From the NCBI GenBank assembly GCA_021785235.1, contig JAJYGB010000166.1:1-6703 (forward strand): a stretch of 6,703 bases of DNA. Reading direction: 5' to 3'. The stretch comes from Bacteroidota bacterium (GTDB taxonomy: Bacteria > Bacteroidota > Kryptoniia > Kryptoniales > JAKASW01). The notes under the pieces were generated by a model. It saw nothing but the letters and a program-made list of their open reading frames with translations, had not been told where the DNA came from and searched no databases. Below, piece after piece: positions 1 through 6,220 of the stretch. The position numbers and the translations under genes are program-made. Each line of letters opens with the position of its first letter. Position 1 is the first letter of the stretch.

Positions 1-230
1 CACTCCTTGTCAAGAGTATTATTCACATGTTCGAGAACATGGAGGTGGTTGTCGTGGGGAAGGATCTTATTAATGAAGCGGTGGATGCGAGTCTTCAATA
101 CAAGCTTTCGTTCTGGGATTCGCTCATCGTTGTCTCAGCTGAAAGTGCGAAATGCGAATTCCTCTACACGGAAGACTTAAACGCAGGTCAAATCATTCGG
201 ACCGTTAAGATTGTCAATCCTTTGAAGTGA
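1..230 (+). CDS. PIN-domain (VapC-like) toxin ribonuclease, C-terminal part, truncated by window edge
   Basis: The frame is open from position 3 to the TGA at 228-230, with no start in view except an internal ATG at 27, so this is the last ~75 residues of a longer protein (PIN toxins are usually 120-145 residues). The visible part reads as the end of a PIN domain: LSFWDSLIVVSA carries the third acidic residue of the metal site, and YTEDLNAGQ followed by IVNPLK matches the usual ending of VapC-like proteins. Members of this family are metal-dependent RNases that cut tRNA or rRNA and are usually held in check by an antitoxin encoded just upstream. The first acidic residues and any antitoxin gene lie outside the window, so activity and the toxin-antitoxin pairing are inferred. 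It faces the ybaK gene tail to tail. Confidence 0.82.
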   Translation, partial: LLVKSIIHMFENMEVVVVGKDLINEAVDASLQYKLSFWDSLIVVSAESAKCEFLYTEDLNAGQIIRTVKIVNPLK

Positions 231-248
231 GCGGTAATATCCTAAATT

Positions 249-275
249 CATTTATCCAGTAATCCATCAATCCAT
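249..275. repeat. Short degenerate ATCCA(T/G)-type tandem repeat
   Basis: The stretch contains ATCCAGT, then two perfect adjacent copies of the octamer AATCCATC (261-276), in the spacer between the toxin and ybaK. A related ATTCC motif recurs at 334-340, 342-348 and around 359-363. It looks like low-complexity spacer sequence. No function can be assigned. Confidence 0.4.
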
Positions 276-280
276 CCTTC

Positions 281-330
281 TCCCGCTTTACGGGATCCCG
301 CATAATCAATTTTGATTCTGATGAGCGGGA
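281..330. terminator. Candidate hairpin region between convergent genes
   Basis: Two overlapping foldings are visible. The first is TCCCG-CTTTA-CGGGA (281-295), a perfect 5-bp stem. The second pairs TCCCGC (296-301) with GCGGGA (325-330) around an inner perfect stem AATCAA-TT-TTGATT (304-317), leaving a small asymmetric bulge. The position between two gene ends (stop codons at 230 and 357) fits a bidirectional terminator. No T-tract follows the stems on either strand, so intrinsic termination is not proved; it may simply be a structured spacer. Confidence 0.35.
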
Positions 331-356
331 CAACATTCCAATATTCCAGCATCTCA

Positions 357-842
357 TCATTCCTTGATTCCGACTTGCACTTCCTTCACGTCAAATACTT
401 TCATTAGCTCTTTCGGGTCAATCTCTACCAGGAATCCTCTCTTCCCGCCGTTGATGTAAATCTTATGGAGATCGAAGATCGTCTCCTCCGCGTAGACAGG
501 CAGCCGCTTCCTGGTGCCGAAAGGACTGCTACCACCGAACTGGTAGCCGGTGTGGCGCTGCGCTACGTCGGCAGTGCAGAGCTCGACGTACTTGACCCCC
601 AGAGCCCGGGCAAGCTGCTTTGTCGATACCTCCAGGTCACCGTGCATCAGGACGAGGAGCGGTTTCTTTTCGTCCGTCTCCATGACGATCGTCTTTATCA
701 CGCTGTGTTCCGGCACGCCGAGCGCTTCCGCGGAAACTCTCGTTCCACCGTGCTCGACGTAGTTGTAGAGGTGCGGCACGAATGCAACTCCTTTCGCTCT
801 AAGCTCACGCACTGCGGTCGTGACAGGGTATTCTTCACTCAT
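357..842 (-). CDS. ybaK: YbaK/EbsC-family aminoacyl-tRNA deacylase (Cys-tRNA(Pro) deacylase type)
   Basis: This 161-residue protein has the length and order of motifs of the YbaK family, free-standing trans-editing enzymes that hydrolyse Cys wrongly attached to tRNA(Pro) in the cytoplasm. Visible landmarks are SVIKTIVM with Lys50, which corresponds to the essential lysine of YbaK; DLEVSTKQLARALG; VAQRHTGYQFGGSSPFG (glycine pair at 103-104, the GGxSPxG loop) and KRLPVY; and near the end YINGGKRGFLVEI. The family assignment is firm. Substrate choice (Cys versus Ala or other amino acids, as in related ProX-type editors) is inferred from the GGxSPxG motif. I chose the ATG at 842; a TTG at 884 would add 14 residues, but these are encoded by a degenerate heptad repeat and are unlike the family. 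No Shine-Dalgarno sequence precedes either start. The gene lies 63 bp downstream of the alkyltransferase-like gene on the same strand and is likely co-transcribed with it. Confidence 0.9.
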   Translation of the reverse strand: MSEEYPVTTAVRELRAKGVAFVPHLYNYVEHGGTRVSAEALGVPEHSVIKTIVMETDEKKPLLVLMHGDLEVSTKQLARALGVKYVELCTADVAQRHTGYQFGGSSPFGTRKRLPVYAEETIFDLHKIYINGGKRGFLVEIDPKELMKVFDVKEVQVGIKE

Positions 843-852
843 AGGACAAGGA

Positions 853-887
853 GGATAGTGCAGAGCGCAGAGAGCATAGTGCAATGC
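853..887 (+). repeat. Degenerate heptanucleotide tandem repeat (GCANAGN), array A
   Basis: Five successive 7-nt units can be read: GGATAGT, GCAGAGC, GCAGAGA, GCATAGT, GCAATGC. The array fills most of the spacer between the alkyltransferase-like gene and ybaK, and lies 11-45 nt before the ybaK ATG, where a leader and ribosome binding site would be. A second array of the same type lies inverted at 942-966. Units 860-875 match the reverse complement of 949-964 at 14 of 16 positions. Confidence 0.6.
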
Positions 888-905
888 ATCTGGTGTTGTT
901 TGAGT

Positions 906-1295
906 TCATCTTAAAATCTTGTTCTGCTTTCCGATACGGCCGCTCTTTGCTCTATGCGCTTTGCGGTTTTTCCCCTCCGAACGGCTCCCGGCTCCATACT
1001 TTGCCAGATCGATTTTCCCGTTTTTGAAAATAATCCCTTCCTGCTCAAGTAATTGTTTCTGCCGTTCATGACCGCTCGTGTGCGTGCGTAGCGAAATCAT
1101 TCCTTTGGAGTTTACGATCCTGTGCCACGGCACGCCGGACTTCGGTGGGAGATTATGCAGCGCGTAACCGACGAGCCTTGCGTGCCCTCTTAGATCGCAG
1201 ACATCCGCTATCTGTCCGTATGTCGCGACGCGGCCCTTGCGGACTCCCTTTACAGCTTTCCAGATGCGCAGGTAAAGTTCAGGGTAATTCTTCAT
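906..1295 (-). CDS. Alkyltransferase-like (ATL) DNA-lesion binding protein, MGMT family without the acceptor cysteine
   Basis: This 129-residue protein has the DNA-binding domain of O6-alkylguanine-DNA alkyltransferases: VRKGRVATYGQIAD (Tyr26, the base-flipping tyrosine position), the recognition helix segment HARLVGYAL (Arg40, the arginine-finger position), and HNLPPKSGVPWHRIVN. The catalytic PCHR motif is PWHR here, with Trp57 replacing Cys, the hallmark of ATL proteins such as fission yeast Atl1. It should therefore bind O6-alkylguanine and pass the lesion to nucleotide excision repair instead of removing the alkyl group; this is inferred from the family. The ATL core ends around residue 101. 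A 28-residue, strongly basic tail follows (102-129, ten Lys/Arg), part of which (about residues 110-118) is encoded by heptad repeat array B. The ATG at 1295 has no Shine-Dalgarno sequence, but MKNYPELYLRIWKAV is a typical ATL start. It diverges from rqcH. Confidence 0.9.
   Translation of the reverse strand: MKNYPELYLRIWKAVKGVRKGRVATYGQIADVCDLRGHARLVGYALHNLPPKSGVPWHRIVNSKGMISLRTHTSGHERQKQLLEQEGIIFKNGKIDLAKYGAGSRSEGKNRKAHRAKSGRIGKQNKILR
942..966 (-). repeat. Degenerate heptanucleotide tandem repeat, array B, inverted relative to array A
   Basis: On the minus strand this reads GCAAAGC, GCATAGA, GCAAAGA, GC, the same GCANAGN unit as array A at 853-887 but on the opposite strand. It lies inside the 3' end of the alkyltransferase-like gene, where it encodes part of the basic tail. 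The two arrays form an imperfect inverted repeat with a loop of about 70 nt. Confidence 0.6.
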
Positions 1296-1376
1296 GAGGT
1301 TAATTTAGGAAAGCGCGGCTCATTTCAAAAGTGAGTCGCACTTAAGCGGTCGGAAAGTTATTTTGAATCAAACCAT
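1296..1376. promoter_or_regulatory. Divergent spacer between the ATL gene and rqcH, presumed to hold both promoters
   Basis: The 81-bp spacer separates two outward-facing starts, so it must hold their promoters unless these are internal to genes. I see no convincing -35/-10 pair. An imperfect palindrome CTCATTT-CA-AAAGTGAG (1319-1335, one bulged G) is the only dyad of note and could be an operator or a leader hairpin. Function is inferred from gene orientation alone. Confidence 0.3.
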
Positions 1377-2975
1377 ATGATCAACAACTACTATACTCTT
1401 AAGGCGCTGGCGGATGAGATCCGGGTCGATGTCGAGTCTTCGCTTATCGAAGCCTGCTACACCCGCGTCGAAAATACGCTCGAGATCATCGCCGCAAAAT
1501 CGGGCTCGCAGCCAAATGTGATTGTCATTTCGTGCAAACCGAGAGCTAACTACATGTTTCTGCGCGCCGCGCCACGCCGACATTCCGGTGCCAATGTCCT
1601 TCAGAATGCGGTCGGCTCCACAATTCTTTCGCTTGGAGTGGTTGCAAACGAAAGGACGGTTGTGCTCGGGCTGTCGAATCAGAATTCCATGGTGGTCAAC
1701 CTCTTCGGCCCGCACGCGAACGTTTACCTCCTCGACGGAGCCGGTGGAGTTGTCGATGCCTTCCTGAGAAAGAAAAAGCTGGACAGCATTCCACAGGGTT
1801 CAACTACCCATGCCGCCTGGGAGGAAAACGCCGAGAAGTTCGTCGAGGCTTTCAAAGCGGCGGACGGGAGCCCTCTTAAAAGACTTGCCGCAGTGATACC
1901 CTGGTTCGGCGGACAGCTGGTCAAGGAAGCATTCCACAGGACCGGCGACGAGGAGATATTGAAGAATGCGGTCGCCAGCGACACACAGATCTCTCTTCTG
2001 TATGATGTGGTCTCGCAAATGATTCGCGAGCTCTCTCAACCCAGGCCGCGTATCTATTACGACGGCGACGATCCTGTGATGATGAGCCTGATTGAAATGC
2101 GACATCTCGGTTCCCTAAGGGAAGCGGCCTACGATTCAGTCAATACCTGTGTTGCTGCTTACTCAGCCAACGCCGAAAGGCACAAGGGTGACGTCGAGTT
2201 GAAGGACAGCGTCATGGACCGGCTCGTCAAAAGGAAAGCGGAGCTTGAGAGCACAATCGGGAAGATTGAGAAAGACATCTCGGGCAACAGGGAAAGTAAA
2301 TACCGGAAGAACGGTGATATTTTAATGGAGCACCTCGGCGACATTGAAAAGGGAGCCGGGACCTATTCTTTGCACGAGAAAGGTCAGGAGATTCTTCTTG
2401 ATCCTGAATTGAGCGCGGTTCAGAACGCGCAGGCTTATTACGAGAAGGCGAAGAAAGCGAGAGAGTCTTACAAGCAGGCGGTGGCCAGAAAAGAGGAACT
2501 TGAGAAATCGCTGGAGACCGTGGAAGCCGAGTTGAAGAAAATCGAAACCGGTGCGGACCATAACCGGCTTCTTCTGATGGATAAAACGGAGAAGGCAAAG
2601 GAATATGCCCAGACACCTTTCCGCGAGTTCGAAACAAACGGTTACAAGATCTATGTCGGCAAAGACGCGAAGAACAACGACCAGTTAACATTCGGATTCG
2701 CCAAACCGAACGATGTTTTCCTTCATGCCCGGGGGGTATCCGGCTCACACGTGATCATCAGGAACGGCTCCAGGGATTATCCTCAGAAATCGGTCCTTGA
2801 GTTCGCTGCGAGGATAGCCGCCCACTACAGCAAAGCACGAACCAGCGGTATTGTCCCAGTCGCGTATACGATGAGGAAATTTGTCAAAAAGGCCAAAGGA
2901 AAGCCGGGGGCGGTATTTGTAGATCGGGAAGAGGTACTGTTTGTGAAGCCCGGCATCCCCCAACCCTCTCGGTAA
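1377..2975 (+). CDS. rqcH: NFACT-family ribosome-associated quality control protein RqcH (Rqc2/FbpA homologue)
   Basis: The protein has 532 residues; B. subtilis RqcH has about 570. It has the NFACT order: an N-terminal NFACT-N domain (about 1-200, with GPHANVYLLD), a long charged coiled-coil middle (about 270-395, rich in Lys and Glu, containing LDPELSAVQNAQAYYEKAKKAR), and a C-terminal NFACT-R/DUF814 domain (about 415-525) with GYKIYVGKDAKNNDQLT, DVFLHARGVSGSHVII (His450, Arg452, His458) and AAHYSKAR. RqcH binds obstructed 50S subunits, recruits tRNA(Ala) and adds C-terminal alanine tails that mark stalled chains for degradation; this is known for the family and inferred here. Where B. subtilis RqcH has the Asp-Arg pair (97-98) needed for tRNA recruitment, this protein appears to have Glu92-Arg93 (VANERTVVLGL), judged by eye. 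The ATG at 1377 lies in CATATG with no Shine-Dalgarno sequence. Older annotation of such proteins as fibronectin-binding is misleading. Confidence 0.9.
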   Translation: MINNYYTLKALADEIRVDVESSLIEACYTRVENTLEIIAAKSGSQPNVIVISCKPRANYMFLRAAPRRHSGANVLQNAVGSTILSLGVVANERTVVLGLSNQNSMVVNLFGPHANVYLLDGAGGVVDAFLRKKKLDSIPQGSTTHAAWEENAEKFVEAFKAADGSPLKRLAAVIPWFGGQLVKEAFHRTGDEEILKNAVASDTQISLLYDVVSQMIRELSQPRPRIYYDGDDPVMMSLIEMRHLGSLREAAYDSVNTCVAAYSANAERHKGDVELKDSVMDRLVKRKAELESTIGKIEKDISGNRESKYRKNGDILMEHLGDIEKGAGTYSLHEKGQEILLDPELSAVQNAQAYYEKAKKARESYKQAVARKEELEKSLETVEAELKKIETGADHNRLLLMDKTEKAKEYAQTPFREFETNGYKIYVGKDAKNNDQLTFGFAKPNDVFLHARGVSGSHVIIRNGSRDYPQKSVLEFAARIAAHYSKARTSGIVPVAYTMRKFVKKAKGKPGAVFVDREEVLFVKPGIPQPSR

Positions 2976-3149
2976 TATTTCCGGCTACGCTGTAATCTTT
3001 ACTCATTTAGTTATCTCTTTCCTTTCCCCGCGCGGCGCCAAATCATATAAAGTGTGCGATTACAGCCGATCTTGAGGCTTCCCGTCCGGTTGCTCGCCCG
3101 CCGGATCGTGGCACGCTTTTGCAAGGGAGGGGGTGAAGGAAAAACTGAA
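2976..3149. other. 174-bp spacer with a 9-bp inverted repeat
   Basis: No credible gene is present between rqcH and the signalling operon. GCTGTAATC (2989-2997) and GATTACAGC (3058-3066) are perfect reverse complements 60 nt apart, enclosing a pyrimidine-rich stretch and a GC-rich block (CGCGCGGCGCC). No T-tract follows, so it does not look like a simple terminator. The right part contains the sigma-54-like sequence and the ribosome binding region of the next gene. Confidence 0.4.
3109..3123 (+). promoter_or_regulatory. Near-match to a sigma-54 (-24/-12) promoter, one base short
   Basis: TGGCACGCTTTTGCA resembles the sigma-54 consensus TGGCACG-N4-TTGCW in both halves, but GG (3110-3111) and GC (3121-3122) are 9 nt apart instead of 10. 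Its place about 27 nt before the ATG at 3150 is suitable. The altered spacing normally weakens or abolishes sigma-54 use, so this is only a candidate. Confidence 0.2.
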
Positions 3150-3515
3150 ATGTCGTTAGTCTGCAGAACACTCGTATTTATCCCACACCCGGAAACGCTG
3201 AAGATAGTGGCGCAGGCGTTCCCAAACTCCAAATACGAGCTGGAATTCGTCAATAACGTGGAAGAGGCGACCGCGCACGCCGTTTCCAGTCGCATGGACC
3301 TGTTTATCGTCGATGCACGGTTTGCCGAAGATGACAAGGTCGACAATATCAGGCGTTGCGTACCGACGCTGTTCGTTGAACCGGAATACATGCAGGCCAA
3401 GGACGGAGAGTGTAGTCCGGGTGAAGAATCCGACAGGATGAGAAACGCTGCCGAAAAACTCCTTCGCAAGAACTATATCGGCTGGATAATCGACGCGCTC
3501 GAGTATTCAAGCTGA
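3150..3515 (+). CDS. Small stand-alone receiver-like (pseudo-receiver) protein
   Basis: This 121-residue protein has the outline of a CheY-like receiver: a first strand RTLVFIPHPE, a VNNVEEATAHAV helix, a strand DLFIVDAR whose Asp55 sits where the phosphoacceptor would be, and a strand PTLFVEPEYM. It lacks the acidic pair normally found after strand 1 (PHPE instead), has Glu77 where Thr/Ser is expected after strand 4, and shows no conserved Lys after strand 5. It may therefore not bind Mg2+ or be phosphorylated normally. A charged stretch (about 82-107) and a short helix (YIGWIIDALEYSS) end it; no DNA-binding output domain is present. The ATG at 3150 was chosen because GAAGGA lies 9 nt upstream and the receiver-like sequence begins there; an upstream in-frame start at 3054 adds only an Arg-rich, non-conserved leader. 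It lies 23 bp before the hybrid kinase gene, so the two are probably one operon and may act together. Confidence 0.65.
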   Translation: MSLVCRTLVFIPHPETLKIVAQAFPNSKYELEFVNNVEEATAHAVSSRMDLFIVDARFAEDDKVDNIRRCVPTLFVEPEYMQAKDGECSPGEESDRMRNAAEKLLRKNYIGWIIDALEYSS

Positions 3516-3525
3516 TCTGAATTCC

Positions 3526-3532
3526 GAGGAGG
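3526..3532 (+). promoter_or_regulatory. Strong Shine-Dalgarno sequence for the GTG-started kinase gene
   Basis: GAGGAGG ends 6 nt before the GTG at 3539, which fixes that start. It is the clearest ribosome binding site in the window. Confidence 0.85.
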
Positions 3533-3538
3533 CAAGTT

Positions 3539-6196
3539 GTGAGCGAGACAATACTTATTACGGCCGCGGTTCTTTCGCTGTCATTGACAATTGTCTATTG
3601 GTTTCTTAAGAGACAGCAAAACCTGGAAGCCGAGCTCGAGTCGGCGAGGAGAATCAAAGCCGTCGCCGGGCTGAGGATACCGAGAAATTCCCCCATCGAA
3701 GATGCTCTCCGCGGCATCCTGTCTTCTCTGGCGCGCGCCTATGAATCCGCCGAAAGCAGACTAAACTTCAATAGCAGTTTATTTGGGGAACTCTCGGTAT
3801 CGGACGGAAATGACAGCAAGCGTGCACCGAGCGTCCTGCAAAGAATCGACAGTGCGCTCTCGCGCATCGACAAGCCCCCAAAGGAGGCGGGAGGGACGGC
3901 ACATCATAATGACAAACTCGTCACGTTCATTGCGGACGACCAGGGGTTCTCATGCAGGGTAGAGCTGCGGACCACGGTGGAGCTCCCACATACTGAGTAC
4001 TGGTTCATGCAGGAGTTGATCAGGGAAAAGCTTTCCGGATTTGTCCTCGAAAGGACCGACCGCGCGGTCAGGACGGCTCTTAAGAATCTCGGAACGCCGT
4101 ACGCGGTCGTCGATCGTCTCGGCAAGGTAGTGCATGAGAGCGGTACGTTCGCCTCGACGTTTGAAAGGGCCGAGCTGCCGGCGATGATCGATGATTTACG
4201 GAAGTCAGGCAAGGTTCACGCAATTTTCACAACCGCGAAAGCGGGTAGAAGAGTCGTGACAATGAAGATTGAGGGGGATTTGTTCGTCGTCTTCTCTCCA
4301 GTCGGAGAGGAAGGCGGTCGTGAGCGGGGAGAGACCGAACCGCTTCTCCTCGGTGCGCTGGAGGAGTTGAATTTGGGTGTCGTCGTCCTTGAACCAGACG
4401 ACAGGAGGCAGAACCCGGATTATAAAATCTCCAACATTAACAACGCCTTTTACAGCATATTCGGACTGGACGGAAGTAATGCGCAGTCGGACGAGGTTGC
4501 CGAGATACTCTCTTCAGCGATCAGGCCCGACGAGATGAAGAGACTCCCACCGTCTCCCTCGCGGTTACCGGGTGAGTTCACATATATGAGGCGTGACGGG
4601 CTGAAAGTTCGTGCGAGGTTGACCGTCATCAAGGGGTCCGCCGACGCGCAGCTTGTAATATTTGAACCTGTGGAAAACGCACAATTCCTGATGTTGACAT
4701 ACCGCCAACTCCTCGACGCGGCGCGGCATCTGTTCGGGGCCGGAGACACAAGGCTCTACCTGAAAGAGCTCAGGGATGCAACCCGTTCCGACGGAGTCGC
4801 GCTCGTGAAGAGAGATCCCCAAACGACGAAGTTCGAGGTCGCCGAGAAAGTCGGTTTCATCATCAATGTTCCGCAGCTTCTGCTCGCCGACCTACCGAGC
4901 CGTGACCTCATCAATTCGCAGGGGTACCTGGTTGTGCCGCTTATGGAGCGTGACACGGTGAACGGCGCGATAGTAGCTTTGAAACCGAACCAGGACACGA
5001 TCGAGGCATTCATGATTGCTGCCAGGGTCCTCGAAGTCCACGATTTGATGCAGAAGGAAATCCACGGTCTTCACTCTCAGGCTGCCAGGCTTGCCGCGGA
5101 TGCCAAGAGGGCAGACGCGGCGAATAAATCCAAGTCGGAGTTTCTCGCGAACATGAGCCACGAGATTCGGACTCCTCTGAACTCGATCATCGGCTTTGCC
5201 GACATAATTCACTCCGACGCCGACGACCTGAGCGGAGATATCTTTCGCGAGTTCAGCGGGAATATAGTGACGGCGGGTAGGCATTTGCTGAGCCTGATCA
5301 ACGACATACTCGATCTCGCCAAGGTGGAAACCGGCAATATGAAACTCGAGGTCGAGGAATTCTCCATCAGGGAAGTCGTCGAAAGCATAAGGCGGATCCT
5401 CCTGCCACTGCTCGAAAGGAAAAAAGTCCGGCTTGAGGCGCGCTTTGAGGACGGCGTGGACGTCTTCGTCGCAGACACCGTGAAAATAAAACAGATACTA
5501 TACAACCTCCTGAATAACGCAATCAATTACAGCCCCGATGGAAGTGTCGTAAGGCTGGAAGCGGCGAAATCCCCCGACGGGATTGAATTGAAAGTGATTG
5601 ATAAGGGCGTCGGGATAAAGAAGGAAGATATCGACAAGCTCTTCAGGCCGTTCGTGCAGCTTGGGGAAGCCCACTCCGGAAGCGGCCTCGGGCTCGTCCT
5701 CACCAGAAAGCTGGTCGAGCTGCACGGCGGAGCCATTTGGGTCGACAGCGTCTACGGCAACGGTACCACAGTCGTCGTATACCTCCCGAACTACCCCTCG
5801 CCGATACAACCGGGGGAATTTGACGCCGGTATGCCGGACGACGAGAAGATACTATTTGTGACAGACGACGACCAGCTCTATAACCTGTTTACGGCTGTCA
5901 TGGACGGAGTCGGATTCAGGACGACGAGGGTCAGTCCAAAGTCTGTCGAGGAAGCAAGGGTGGCCGGCGATGATGACGCAGTCCTTGTTGTGGACGCCAA
6001 GCCGGCCAATCTCACCGAGGGCGTCATCTCGGCATGCAAGGAAGCGGGAAGAACGCTTCTCCTGACGGATCCTGAAAATGTCAGGGCTGTGTCCGAATTA
6101 CTGAAGGATTACGAGAACAAGATGAGTATTATCGATAGGAGAAGTTTTACCAAGAGTGAGTTGCTTACGGAGCTAAATGCTGCCGGCCGATCCTAA
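3539..6196 (+). CDS. Membrane-anchored hybrid sensor histidine kinase (PAS-PAS-GAF-HisKA-HATPase-receiver)
   Basis: The 885-residue protein starts with one hydrophobic segment (about 4-24) and no sizeable outer loop, so sensing is probably cytoplasmic or within the membrane. A coiled, variable region follows, then two PAS-like domains (about 180-258 and 270-378), a GAF-like region (about 385-500) and an Ala/Lys-rich helix (505-530); these sensor calls are by eye. The kinase core is unmistakable: SHEIRTPL with His541 as phosphorylated residue, N-box NLLNNAINY (Asn660), G1 box DKGVGI (688-693), F-box FRPF (702-705) and G2 box GSGLGL (714-719). A short C-terminal receiver-like domain (about 769-885) has the acidic cluster DDD (776-778), Asp819 (VVDAK) as likely phosphoacceptor and Thr843, but the conserved Lys appears to be Arg (DRRSF, 866-870). 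No output domain is fused, so the response regulator or phosphotransfer partner is elsewhere. Ligand unknown. GTG start with strong ribosome binding site; second gene of the operon with the receiver-like protein. Confidence 0.93.
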   Translation: MSETILITAAVLSLSLTIVYWFLKRQQNLEAELESARRIKAVAGLRIPRNSPIEDALRGILSSLARAYESAESRLNFNSSLFGELSVSDGNDSKRAPSVLQRIDSALSRIDKPPKEAGGTAHHNDKLVTFIADDQGFSCRVELRTTVELPHTEYWFMQELIREKLSGFVLERTDRAVRTALKNLGTPYAVVDRLGKVVHESGTFASTFERAELPAMIDDLRKSGKVHAIFTTAKAGRRVVTMKIEGDLFVVFSPVGEEGGRERGETEPLLLGALEELNLGVVVLEPDDRRQNPDYKISNINNAFYSIFGLDGSNAQSDEVAEILSSAIRPDEMKRLPPSPSRLPGEFTYMRRDGLKVRARLTVIKGSADAQLVIFEPVENAQFLMLTYRQLLDAARHLFGAGDTRLYLKELRDATRSDGVALVKRDPQTTKFEVAEKVGFIINVPQLLLADLPSRDLINSQGYLVVPLMERDTVNGAIVALKPNQDTIEAFMIAARVLEVHDLMQKEIHGLHSQAARLAADAKRADAANKSKSEFLANMSHEIRTPLNSIIGFADIIHSDADDLSGDIFREFSGNIVTAGRHLLSLINDILDLAKVETGNMKLEVEEFSIREVVESIRRILLPLLERKKVRLEARFEDGVDVFVADTVKIKQILYNLLNNAINYSPDGSVVRLEAAKSPDGIELKVIDKGVGIKKEDIDKLFRPFVQLGEAHSGSGLGLVLTRKLVELHGGAIWVDSVYGNGTTVVVYLPNYPSPIQPGEFDAGMPDDEKILFVTDDDQLYNLFTAVMDGVGFRTTRVSPKSVEEARVAGDDDAVLVVDAKPANLTEGVISACKEAGRTLLLTDPENVRAVSELLKDYENKMSIIDRRSFTKSELLTELNAAGRS

Positions 6197-6220
6197 AGGC
6201 TGACGGTGACCATGGTATGT

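Noticed and set aside
843..884. TTG start at 884 adding 14 residues to ybaK
   Set aside because: The added residues come from a heptad repeat, are not like any YbaK N-terminus, and the ATG at 842 gives the normal family length.
465..914. A 149-codon + strand open frame opposite ybaK
   Set aside because: It lies antisense to a clear YbaK-family gene, its translation is Arg/Val-rich with no recognisable motif, and it has no ribosome binding site.
1302..1328. A possible sigma-70-like promoter for the ATL gene (TTGAAA and TAAATT on the minus strand)
   Set aside because: The spacing is only 15 nt and the -10 would sit almost on the start codon, so the match is too weak to call.
2227..2748. A 173-codon minus-strand open frame opposite rqcH
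   Set aside because: It is antisense to the coiled-coil and C-terminal part of a well-conserved NFACT protein; its Ser/Arg/Pro-rich translation is typical of a shadow frame.
3054..3149. Upstream in-frame start for the receiver-like protein
   Set aside because: The extra 32 residues are Arg-rich and unlike a receiver N-terminus, and the ATG at 3150 has a suitably placed GAAGGA.
3011..3469. A 152-codon minus-strand open frame opposite the receiver-like gene
   Set aside because: The + strand product shows receiver-like strands, a ribosome binding site and operon spacing; the minus frame has a Ser-rich composition and no motif.
4892..5284. A 130-codon minus-strand open frame inside the kinase gene
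   Set aside because: It overlaps the GAF-like and HisKA regions of the kinase, which are clearly coding on the + strand.
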